Assembly (NCBI RefSeq): GCF_015706575.1
Contig: NW_024037063.1
Coordinates: forward strand, 22,506,927-22,570,926
From: Patiria miniata
Lineage: Eukaryota > Echinodermata > Asteroidea > Valvatida > Asterinidae
Reading direction: 5' to 3'
DNA length: 64,000 nt
The notes under the pieces were generated by a model. The model was not told where the DNA came from. It was given only the letters and a program-made list of their open reading frames with translations, and made no database searches. The translations under genes and the position numbers were made by a program. Shown one piece after another: positions 22,297-33,644 of the stretch. The stretch's first letter is position 1. Each line of letters opens with the position of its first letter.

Positions 22297-25200
22297 ATGG
22301 CACCCGTGAGATTGAAGGAAGTGATCGTGTTTAGTTCGCAGGTTTGTACATAATTTTGTCGCATTTTCCTCAATTATTTCCCAAAGCTTTTCTAGTTATA
22401 AGTGAGCCATAATGATTTGTTCATAAATCTTCGGATAATGGGATATATCATGATTATTTTCATGGAAATTTACTCCGTGAAAGACGCACCGTACTGCCTA
22501 GTACTGGCGCGCCACCCGGATACGTACGGCGACCAGCTGTGTGGTGGGTGGGTGGGTTGGGCCTCGATCGGAGGGGGGGGGGGAACTCTCATTCTCTTCT
22601 CATTCTTTGGGAGGAAATTGAAATGACTTGCTTGGGAGAGTTTGACCAAATAGCCTAGAATTGTTTTTTAAAATGTAATTTTCACATATCGCCCAATTTA
22701 ATTTAGGCTATAGTATAGGCCTAATTAATTTAAGCATAGCCATAAATAGTATAATAAATGACTATTTTTAATTTAAGTTCTGTATACCTACCTCATTTTG
22801 TAACTTCTCATAATTGAAATAACATAGGATGCAGTACACCGAGCGGACAATCTACTTGATCAGACCAGCCAATGGAAACGCTGGTTGTGTGCGCCGGGGG
22901 ACCGGTCCGGATCCATGGAGGCCGAGTTTCAAGTGGAGAAAGCCGCAAAGATTGGCTACGTGGACATTGGTATGTAGTCATTCTAAGGCTGTGTTGAATT
23001 ACTTGGCTACAGAGTTCTGTCTACATGTCACTCTCTCTTTACTAGGATGAGGATGGAATAAGGATTTTGAATAATTGTGTCATCATTACCTTTTTTTCCC
23101 AGGGAATTATGGATCAGCCTTTGTGGAGATACTTGTCCGTAAATCGTCCTGGTCCAGCAACGATTATGTAACTCTGATCCCTGCGACCATGCTCATGTCA
23201 CCGATGGAAAGCAGGAACGGCAAGAACAAATGCGCCGTCAAAATGTTCACCAAGGGTAAACTTTTCATTTACGAGATCGTTTTACATAACTCTTGAAACT
23301 TGGTTAGTGCACGACAGTGTCAGTGCACCTTTGACAAACTCTTAGCTTCATTATCATAATAATCAGGATAAAAATAACTGCTGCCAAATTAATCAGTGAT
23401 TCTGATTCTAGCTTATGTGTAAAGTGATTTCTAATATTGTTTAAGATAATGAATAAAATTTCAACATCTTGTTGGTTTTTGCAGCGGCTTTAAACGAAGA
23501 GAGTCTGAAAAACGAATGGGATCGGATCAAAGTCAAGTGTAGCCAGCCTTACAAGAAGGACGCACAGTTTGGTCTGGCGTTCGTTCGTCTCCGCTCCCTG
23601 GAGGAACCGAAGGAACAGGCCCAAATCGTCAGCCCTGGACCTACCATGACTAAGGTATGTGATGTGTGCGTGGGCGATAGAGGGCGCTCTTTGAGAGGCA
23701 AGTGGTACGTCTCGCAAACCGATGTGTAGATGAAATCCATAAACAGGGTATTTAACAAATGTTCACTTAAAACAAACACACAAGTATTTACTGACACTTT
23801 GTCAATGGTCATTTGAGAGATAATCTAAAGGGTAATGTAGGTTTTTCATCATCAGTGCCTTTATTGTTGACTCTAGTTTCTGAATAACTTTCATGACTTG
23901 TTCCTCCAACAGCTTCATTCCAAATCCAAGACCACTCCAACAAATAAACCAAAAGGCCGAACCATCCTGTCTCCATCGTGGAAGACAAACTCCAGTTTCC
24001 AGAGGCAGTTTATGTCCATGAAAGATGAGAACAACAAATTCAGGTGAGGAATAATTCAACTTACTTTCGCTAATGCTTTTAATCCTTACCGTCCAATTTT
24101 AGTTGCTTTTAAAAATATGGAAGGTTTTGCCAGTGCCAGATGATGTATCAATTTAAAACTGTGCAAAAAAGTTTCTTTGATATTTTTTTTTTCAGTGATG
24201 CAGAATTAAAAACAAGGCTCCTCAAAATGGCCGCCACTGCAGAGACAGGATCAGACAAATCCGACTCACTGAGCCGATCCGCAAAGATGGTTCTTGCCTC
24301 GTCCACTAACAAGCAGCAAACTCCCAAACGCCAACCTGGTAACCATGGCAACAGCGCTCAAAGTCCAGCCGACAACAGCATCAAAAACAATTCCGACCGA
24401 CAAGATAAGAAAGGACCGATGAGAAAAGACAATTTTGAAAATGTTCATGAGTCGTCACCTCCTGGTCACCACACCTACATTTACCATGGAGATGGTACCC
24501 GTAGCAACGAAAACTTAGCTTCCACAACATCGCCGAAACCAAGATGGCTACAGGCTAAAGGCAGGGAGGACCGTCAACCAGGATTCAATGCTACTCAGAG
24601 AGAAACAGAAAAGACTTTGAATGCAAAAAGACCGACAAAACGACCAAGCAACTTGCCAGTTCAAACGTCCCCAAGTAAAGTGAAGAACACGTTCAACACA
24701 AGACTTGTGAGTCATGAAACTTTGATGTTCTTATTGTAGTACTTTTTTTTTTTAAAATAGGAGGCTCAAACCCAATTTCAATGAGCGTTACAATTATTGT
24801 TCGCAAACATTTCTTCCCGAGTACAAATTAGCTGGGAACCAGTGACAAAGCTTGTACATCTCATGGCATTTTGGCTGGTAACCTGATTGTGCTAAGCTAT
24901 ATAGTATCTGTTAAATTTGAGAACTTAACAATTTATGTTTCCTTTCTGAGTAGTTCAAGCAAGTTGCTGAGGAATTTCTCACATCTTTTGGTCGCCGTCT
25001 GCTGGACTCTAAATTATCTGGTAAGATTCCAATCTGTATCCTGTGTAAATGACCCCAACCCTACAGAATCTAACAGAACCTAACTGTGAACAATTATCTT
25101 GGATGTTGTGGTTCTGAAGCAGTGATCAAAGTTTGGGTTTTTATTTCTAGATATTTTAGTGCAAGTTCCACTCTTGACTACTGTTGGATTGTAGCAGGCA

Positions 25201-27052
25201 CTTTTATAGAAAACCAACCAAATCCACGAACAATATCATTCAATTAAAAAACTCAAAAAAACGTAAGCAAAGTATGGGCATTTCTGCAACTGAAAAGTAC
25301 ATTTTAAAAATGCTGTCGGCAAGAACTCATGCAACCTCATTTTCAAAAACCTGACACACGTAAATTAAAGGCGGCAAGAAAGCTGGTTCATCTCACTCAA
25401 AACTTCAAACATTTGTGATTATTTTGGTAGACATCCGTCCCGTTTTGGAGAGACAGTTGGGTCACAAACTCAGCAAGGAAGAAAAGACGACGCTGAAAGA
25501 AGTGGCCATGGCAAGAGTTGACGTCCTGATCAAAGATGGGTGAGTTTATGCGTTCTGGGTGTAGATGTTGCATTTGTTTACAAACTTGGATGTTGTGGTC
25601 ACGTCATTCCAACTTTCAGCAAAACTGTTCTGCACTGCATATGTATCTCTTGAAAAGTGACGGCTGTAAAAGTGGTGAAATAAACTGTTTAATGTTGGCC
25701 AAAAAACGATGGTTGTTTGCATTTCTCGTTGGTTGCCCATTGGCATGACGTCACAGGTAACAAGAAATTTAGACAAATCCGGCCACAAGATCATTGTACA
25801 CTCACAAGACACACTTCTTATATTTCTTACTTGACTAGATCATCTTCAACACCGATCCAGTGCCCAAAGCCTGTGTCAGTAGCCAACACATCAGCAGATA
25901 GTACATCATCCAGTGTCAAGGACGTTGCAGCGATGGAGTTTAGATGCTGTCCTAAATGCTACCGTGAGTTGCAGGCTATTCAGTAGCCATGCTTTGTTTT
26001 GTAGGATTCTTCAGAATGTTCTAGAAATAATCGCTCGTCGACAGTCACAAGTGGCCTGAATCTTAGAGATGGGGTTTTGTGGGCAAAAAGGAAGTCTGTA
26101 AACCATCCCCCCCCCCCCCCTTTTTCTGTGGAAAAAAAGATATGACTCTACATGTACATAAATGCCCTATATAATGGTATATGCCAAGTTATAAAAACTT
26201 GAAACTTAACACATGTATAAACCTATACATGTATTAAATCTGAAAGATTATTTAAACAGAACCCTCGTATTCAAAGTGATACTTGTAACCTTGCCTTTTT
26301 AGGGGATAAAAACAATTAAAATATGACAGAGTTGTATTTTTTTTCTTTTTGGTTATGTTGCAGTTCAATTTACTGCAAGACAGATCACAGGCCATGTCCT
26401 CAGTTGCCAAGGAATTCCGTCTGCCACTGGCGTTACCAAGGCAACCAAAGCATCCTCGTCTACTCCACAGAGAGGACGGAGGGGGCGGGGCCGGGGTCGT
26501 GGAGGAGGCACACGGGGACGAAAATCTTTTTCGGTAGCTTCTGAGGATAATTTCACAACGGTGTCGTCACATGTTCGGACTGCACAAATGCCCAGCTACC
26601 AACGTGAGGGCGCTGTTGCTAAACGCAAGCGGGGCGGCCGGGCTGCCAATTCTTCACCACGGAATCCCACCTTGAGCAACGTGATGAAACCAGCACCGGG
26701 CGGCTTTCTTCAGACTGGTGACGTTTCACCACCGCAACCTGTCACCAAGTCACCACAAGGGGGCGCTCTTACAACACACCAGTACAGCTTTGATTCGCTC
26801 GGCAACTCACCTGAAAGTTTTGGAACGCCTCGTTGGGACAATCGCATCCATAACGAGACAAGTACATCTCCAATGAGAATTGGTTGCCAAAATAATACAA
26901 ACGACACTGGACAGAATGATGAAGAGCGTTCACCGTGCCCAATCTGCTTCCAAATGTTCCCAGTCGAGGTGATTGAAATCCATGCTGATATGTGCCTGGA
27001 ACAGACCCAGATATTCAACGAAATATCAAATCAACAGATGGCTTGTTTCTGA
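22297..27052 (+). CDS. XNDC1: XRCC1 N-terminal-domain protein with C-terminal UBZ4-type zinc finger (XNDC1-like)
   Basis: Exons 22297-22341, 22828-22969, 23103-23255, 23485-23654, 23913-24043, 24196-24706, 24954-25020, 25431-25539, 25839-25963 and 26364-27052 give 713 residues. Residues 1-165 are an XRCC1 N-terminal domain: MAPVRLKEVIVFSSQD, AEFQVEKAAKIGYVDIGNYG, SAFVEILV, LMSPMESRNGKN, WDRIKVKCSQPY, FGLAFVRL. The MAPVR start and the wording of the domain are closer to XNDC1 than to XRCC1, and no BRCT domains follow. In XRCC1 this domain binds DNA polymerase beta and nicked DNA. Next come a basic S/T/P-rich linker, a helical segment (FKQVAEEFLTSFGRRLLDSK), a CCPKC knuckle near residue 480, an RG-rich box around 515-535, and CPICFQMFPVEVIEIHADMC near 675-694. 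The last has C-x2-C-x11-H-x3-C spacing like the RAD18 UBZ4 ubiquitin-binding finger. Likely role is DNA repair at ubiquitinated sites (inference). Confidence 0.9.
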
Positions 27053-28557
27053 GTGGGTCGACACTTTGGGTGATGTCATTATGATGTCACTGGCTCAATA
27101 CTTTTGAAACAGATTGGTTGAAAGCAAATGGTCAAACATCATTGTGGGAAGATGGAATTTCTTTCCATTTTAGCATGTTTAGATTTGGACTTTTGTTATC
27201 CGAGTACATGTATGACCCGAAGAAGTTTGTTAGATATTGGCAGACTCAGGCAAATTCGTTTTGCTAAAGAAACACTCCAAAGAAATGAAGAAGCGATGGA
27301 ACACCAGTCAATAGAATAAAGTTGTTTTTGTTTTTTTGCAACATAAATGTGATAGATCATTATATTTTTATGCACAGGTATACAAAGTACAAAAATAACA
27401 TATGCAACATGTATACAAATGATTAAAAGCAAAAAGCACATTGACAATTTCAAAGTACTTTAAAAAATGGACGGAACAATTGCTTTGATGCCAACTTTGG
27501 TTTGAAATCTTTCCAAGATAATTAAATCCATATAAATCATTGAATGCTAAAGATTTGCGTGTTATTTTTCTCTTTCTTTGAGGTATATTTTGCATTATCA
27601 TCATAAAATGAGTATTGGCTCTGTGCATGGACTAGAGGGCGCTCTTTGACTTCTTGCAAATGTTTATGAAGCTCACTTTTTTAAGCAAATTTTACTTTTT
27701 TCTAAATTTCTAAAAATTCATTATTCTTAGTATATAGTTGTAATTCTCATGCACTATAATTTTACATGTAAATCATTCTCAATATATTATATCCTTTTAC
27801 ATTTTTATGTACAGTTTTAAAATGCCAAATGCATGAATAATCTTCATCTTAAAAATGTGCTTTAAACTTTTCTGAGGATACGTAAAATGTCATTTTTGTA
27901 ATATTCCCTACACTGTTTGCATCCATTAACATCAAATTCTGTTCGTGTGCTTCAACATTCACTGAAACGAATGAAGTGCCAAATAAAGTGTGGCGTTTAT
28001 CATCTTCAATTCTGTGATTATTGTGAATTCATTCCCCGATTGTCATGTGCAAAAGAGTTCATTCATCATGAATTCTTCCTTTAAATAATGTCATTGATCA
28101 GTTGCAAAATCAAACCATTTCAAAATTAAATCTCATACCATTATTTTCATATGCAGTGGAAAAAAATGAAGAAAATCTGTGTCGTTCAAGACCTTCAAAT
28201 TTTGTTAAGTAACTGATAGGATGTTAAACCTAAACCCTGAGATTTTTTAATACGAGTCATGATGTCCAAAAGAGATCCATGGGTTTTTCTCACTTTCCTA
28301 ATGTACTGCAACTGAAATATTTTAATACGATTCCATGCCATACAGAACTCAAAAAGTGCATTGAAAGTGCAAAGATACTGTACTGAAAGAATAGGGGGAA
28401 CACGACACTGCAAGCCGAAACGTGAGCACACATCTTTGGATTATCTTTCAAAAGTAAAGTTGTAAAAAAAAAAAAAATTACAATGTTTTCTTGCTTCATG
28501 CACCATCTGAATGCTCTATGGCTGAAATTTTATTTTGAGTCATCAAACCTGAGGGTG
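27053..28557. other. Convergent 3' UTRs (XNDC1-like and coiled-coil gene)
   Basis: No gene is seen. AATAAA at 27315-27320 is the likely polyadenylation signal of the XNDC1-like gene. AGAGGGCGCT occurs at 27634-27643, with ACT before it that extends the CTCF-like match. The region is otherwise AT-rich. Confidence 0.6.
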
Positions 28558-31500
28558 TCATTTTCTTGGATCATAGTCCGTTTTGAAACCCTTGTTAACT
28601 GCAAAATCCTTCAGCAGTATATCCTGAAGAAGAAAAAATCGGACAAAAAGATGGTTGAAATATTTCAGATTGCACATTTTTTTGAATATTTGAAACTGAT
28701 CATAATGGGTGCAAAATATTGGAATGTTTAATCATTCGCGGCAACTTTTTGCAAAATTAAGTCCAATGCGAACACAGCTTAAGTATGCACACACACACTT
28801 TGTTTTGGTTGACAAGGAAAGAACACAAGAAAAGGAAAAGCATTTTTAACATGAAAAATTCAATATAGATTAGGTTTATATACAATGTGATACAATGTAG
28901 TACGCATGCTAATGGTTTAAGCAGTTTCATATCTACCTGTTGTTTCAGCTGCGTTTCAAACTTCTTGCAGATTACGTTGAGTTGTTGAGCAGTCAACTCG
29001 CTCTCGGATAATTTCTTTGTCTTCTTCTCCAACTCTGCTTTCATGGCACTACAATTATCACACGACTATAGATTAGAAACATAAAATAAAAATAATTAGC
29101 TGGATTAGTTCAGATTTCAAATTTTGTTTCAACTCATTCAAACAGTATGGTCTGCAGTATTGGCCAAGAAATACAACATAAGTGGTTTTTTTTAATTAGA
29201 ACCATACATGAGAGCTGGGGTGCAGTTTAAAAAAGTGATTCTTGTATTCCTCAAATTTCCTGCAAAAATACCAGCGCCAACAGACATCCCTGAATGAAAG
29301 AATGCACAATGTCCTATCTTAGTGTTATCCACATGGTGCACCCAAATTTGATGACTACATACCTTTGATTTTGTAGACAAACTCTTGCATTTTATTCTTA
29401 ATGCTGAGGCTTCGTCGGAAATTTTATTCAATTCTTTAGTGAGCTCTTCCAGCTGTTGCTGACGTTCCCTGCAAAGTAGAATTTAGTAAAATTGTTGTTT
29501 TTGTTTTTAACGAACACACACTGCGAAGGTTAAATTTGGTCAGGCTTTCAATTTTGTTTATGTGTCCCAAAGATTTATTCTCTCCGTAGATATATCAAAA
29601 ACAGAAATATGAACTTCTCGGTAATTGATTCGGGCAAATTTCCACGATGAGCTTACCAGGAGTTATCCTTCAAGATGTCAGCCATCTGTTTCTTCATCTT
29701 CTCAATCTTTGTGTCTCTGTCACTAATTTCCTTGTCTTTCTCTGATCTTAATGCCGACAACTTATGCTCATGCTGAAGAAGAATACAGAAAAAATAGTGT
29801 AATGTGATACAAACAACAGTGGTCACCTGACCAAAACTTCTGATCTAATTGGTCAATGTGCACTGCTTGATTGACAGGCAGGGAGGGACCATTAAAACTT
29901 GATGAATATTCATTAAGTGATTCCAACCCTTTTCCAGACATTAAGACACAGAGGGTAACATGCAAATTAGAAGCCGCATCCTAATGACATGGCTACGGCT
30001 TAGCATATACACATGCACCTATGGAAGTGACTGAATCCACTTTCCATGGACACGTGTGTTAATTACTGCTAGCCGGAGCCAAACAATTCAGATGTGGTTA
30101 GGCTTACTGCTGCATTGATATCCACAACTTGTCGTTCATGCTGTGTCTTGAGCTGTTCTACATAGTTTGTCTTCTCCTTCAGTTCCTGCCTCGTTGCCTC
30201 CAGTTCTTCTTTCGTTCTGCCATGTGACTGTTTCTCTTCCTCATACAGACGTTTGTAATGTTCTTCCTGTATAGAAAATGTTAAGATGCATGTAATTTGC
30301 AGGCAGTTAAACAATAGGCCGATATTTTAAGCCCTGCCCACTGCACATGTGCAACAACATGTGCCTCTCCATTGCCACACTGCATGTTTCAAGCACACGT
30401 GTTATATGTACGTGCAAGTGTGTAAAAGATAAGGCACACTTGGTCCCTGGAAAGGGTTCTTATGTAATATCTGGCAACCTATGTAATAATAGTGCAAACT
30501 AGTAGGTTTGACAATAGTTGCCTGACTATTGTTTCAATTTAAAGAATTTTGTGCAAAAAGGGAATTATTGGAGATTGAGATCTTACAATTTGCAGCAGTC
30601 TGGCCTGTGTACTAGCAAGCTCCTCCTCTTTGGATTTAAGCTCCGCTCTCAGTTGATCAATCAGTCTCTGAAGTGACTGGATGCGATTGCGATGCTGCTT
30701 GTCTTTCGTCTACAGTGAAAAAAAAAGGAAGTCTGTCATGAGCCAATATAGCCCATCAGGCTGGCATTTTTCTCCAGTTTCCTTGGCATGAAATGACTGA
30801 GAATATTTCTATTCATCCCTGCATGGGATGCCAGTCCATACTTCTAAGCTACTGCCGGTACCCATTTATACTCCTGGGTGGGGAGAGGCAAGTGGGGTGG
30901 AGTGACTTGCCCAAGGACACAGCATATGGCCAGCAACAGGATTCGAACCCCTAACCCTCTGATCAGGAGTCACAAACCCTAACCACTAGGCAACACTCCC
31001 CACTTCTCTTGTCTTTACAGGACAAAAATACAGAGAATACTTCTGATATTTAAACAGCCAATTCAACAAGCTTCATGAAAAGAGGAAAAATAGTCTGAGA
31101 TGTCCTACAGGATCGACCAATCATGCAAACTGAGTGATATAAATCCACCAATCGCAACCAACATAATTGTTTCCAGAAGTGAAATAATTCAGGCTCACTT
31201 ACAAGAATGTGTTCCACTTACTTGAAGATCCTTTAATTCTGGCTTGCTGTTTGGATCTGACCTTGAGGTCAAGGGTCGTGTTGAGGTCATTGACCTCGGT
31301 GACACAATTTCCTCTGTAGCTTTGGGAGGGGTTGACAGGGCATCGCCATGGATCATTAGATGATGTTCCTGGAAGTATGCCTTCAAGTCAAAGTGAAGTT
31401 TGGATTTAACATTTTGTTATTTTTTAAATTTATGAATATGAATTTAGTTGGTTTTTTTTTTACAAATGTATATACACATATATGTGCAAATTAACACCAT

Positions 31501-31730
31501 AACTTTTGCAAAGTTAACAAATTGTGCTTTGAAGAAATGCAATTGATCAAAACATATCCTTTACAAAAAAGGAAAAAGACACAATCTTTTCAAAAGAGGA
31601 CAGACTATTTCTACCTCACCTTGTTTGAATCAGCGAGAGTCTTTGTCAGAGGAGGAAAGAGCGTTGATTTGTTGCCGAGGCGAACATTTCCTAAAGTTCT
31701 GCCATTGTGATTGGCTCTTGGTGATGTCAT
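28558..31730 (-). CDS. Coiled-coil protein, family not recognised
   Basis: Exons 31730-31620, 31380-31222, 30709-30587, 30266-30108, 29772-29657, 29468-29363, 29065-28937 and 28623-28558 give 322 residues with all phases consistent. The N-terminal 90 residues are basic and S/T/P-rich (MTSPRANHNGRTLGNVRLGN, SMTSTRPLTSRSD). From about residue 90 to 300 it is an almost continuous heptad coiled coil, including QSLQRLIDQLRAELKSKEEE, YEEEKQSHGRTKEELEATRQ and ELTKELNKISDEASALRIK. A CDNC pair interrupts it near residue 258. The last 22-residue exon encodes KDFAVNKGFKTDYDPRK. I cannot assign an orthologue; a centrosomal, ciliary or cytoskeletal role is typical of such proteins but is not shown. A probable upstream 5' UTR exon begins after TTTTTCCAACAG near 31929. 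Confidence 0.88.
30735..31002 (-). mobile_element. tRNA-derived SINE family S1, minus strand
   Basis: Read in reverse it starts GGGGAGTGTTGCCTAGTGG (A box) and has GGGGTTCGAATCCTG (B box), then TTGGGCAAGTCACT and CTCCCCACCCAGGAGTATAA. The S1 copy at 49030-49400 has the same order. A further 3' fragment lies at about 17150-17220. Confidence 0.8.
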
Positions 31731-33644
31731 ACTTTATCCGTGTCCCAACTGATGGTGTTGATTTATCCAATCATAAGTTGTGTAGAATGAGATGGTCTTG
31801 AACATGTACAAGTCCAACATTCTCCAGAAACCTCATGACTGTTGATCAAGCCACAAGTGAAAAGAAACGGCCAACCACTGATGTCAAAAGTGCTCAAGCA
31901 CAGAAGAAGTTGCACATTACTTCTGTTACCTGTTGGAAAAACATGGGTATTTCTTATATAACCGCAGTAAAACAGCTATCCCTACGGTACGGGTAGGCTA
32001 TGTTTAAAAAATGTCTGTGGATATTTAGCCAGATCCGGCTTTCTTTTAGTAAACACTATTAAGCCGGAGCAGTAGTACAGTACTGAACATGCGCAGCAAC
32101 TGGTTTTTTTTAGGACTTAGACATATTTACATTTTTTGGTGAAACTGAAAGTAACTTTAAAATCAATTCATTTGATTTTGGTCGAACACAGATTTAAACA
32201 AATCTATGGGCGCTATAGCGCTGGCTTAAGAATTGAAAAATGCGAGACTGGTTCATGGCTAAATACATTGGTAAATGGTACGCCTAACCAGCTAACGTTA
32301 GTAATAGGCCTATAACTTAAAATTTTGCAAAAAAAAACAAACATGAAACAAACAAACAAACATACAAATGCTTGCCAAGTTCAGTTGCAAAGCACAGCCA
32401 TAATTTAATTTAATTAGGCTAACAAACAAGTAACAATTAACATGATTATATTTCCATTTCAGTTTTGTTCGAAATGAGACAAAACTTGGTCATTGCAAGT
32501 TTAAAAAAAATACATTCTATCAGTTCAACACTCACGCAGACTAACAACAAGTTTAAGCATGGTTAGGCAGACAATGGCAGATGAGAGCAGGCAAACAGTC
32601 ATGACAGAAGACAAATCACAAATTGACAAACCTCAAAAAAGTTTCACCTCGACGCGACTTTGCACCGATATTTTGGTGTCTTTGTTCTTGTTTTCTTGTT
32701 CGTGGACTGGACTGCAAGTTACACACGTTCCCTAAAAAAACCTGAAATACTCATGGCACCAAATATAGTCTGAGACTGAGATACAGACATAATTTTTCCA
32801 GCAAAATTCAGGAGTTCGTCTGCTGAAATACAAAATGGCGGCTGCTCTGCGCTTCCTAGTTTGCAAAAACGGTTACTCTGATTGGACAGAAGTACGAAAC
32901 CTTACAACGGGTACGGAAAATAATCAACCAATCAACTAGTACGTTTGACTGAAAGGTACGTAATTTACAGACTCCAGGCAACCAGCCTCGTTCTCTGAGT
33001 TATGTTGGGTCGGGTACGAGGTTGAATTAATGATCCTAACAAGGTTTATAATATTTACTCAATAATTATATATATATTCTCAAAAACTAGAACTGACCAT
33101 GATAAGGCCTACATCAGCAGTAATTCAACATCTGTATCTAAAAAAGACGTATTTTTAAACAGAAGTTGACACAACCAAAATAATCATTATTACATATAAA
33201 AAATATTGGGGAGTTCATAATGAGCATAGATAGAGAAGGGAATGAGGGTCGTTTTCTGAAGGAAGGGTGTGGTCGGGGGACCCTCATTGGCAGTATCCTG
33301 CGATTCGACAACTATATGGGTTGCTTTCAGTACAAAAATAATTCAGATTTCTGTTAAAATGTGGGGTACGGGTAAAGTGGGGGGGGGGGGGGGGGCGGGG
33401 AGCGGGGAGCTAAAATTTTCACTGAACGCGCACCGCGATTGAGTTAGGGCGCCCTCATATGCTTAATTCAATCCAGCCGTATTTAGTCAGGTTACCATTC
33501 GCTGTTGGCCATTGAACACACACTATGACAATGTGACTTCTTCAACTTATGCATGGCAACCAGACTTGCATATATATCATTCCCGCTTTTTGCAAGGAAA
33601 TATTTCACCCGGGACAAAACCTATTTTCCGAAGCTTTTGTCATC
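31731..33644. promoter_or_regulatory. Divergent spacer between coiled-coil and zinc-finger genes
   Basis: The two start codons are 1914 bp apart. The minus-strand gene probably has a spliced 5' UTR, with its promoter in the GC-richer part near 32650-32900, around AAAATGGCGGCTGCTC (32831-32846). A G-run lies at about 33380-33398. Segment 31955-32600 is AT-rich with no supported feature. I see no clear TATA box. Confidence 0.45.
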
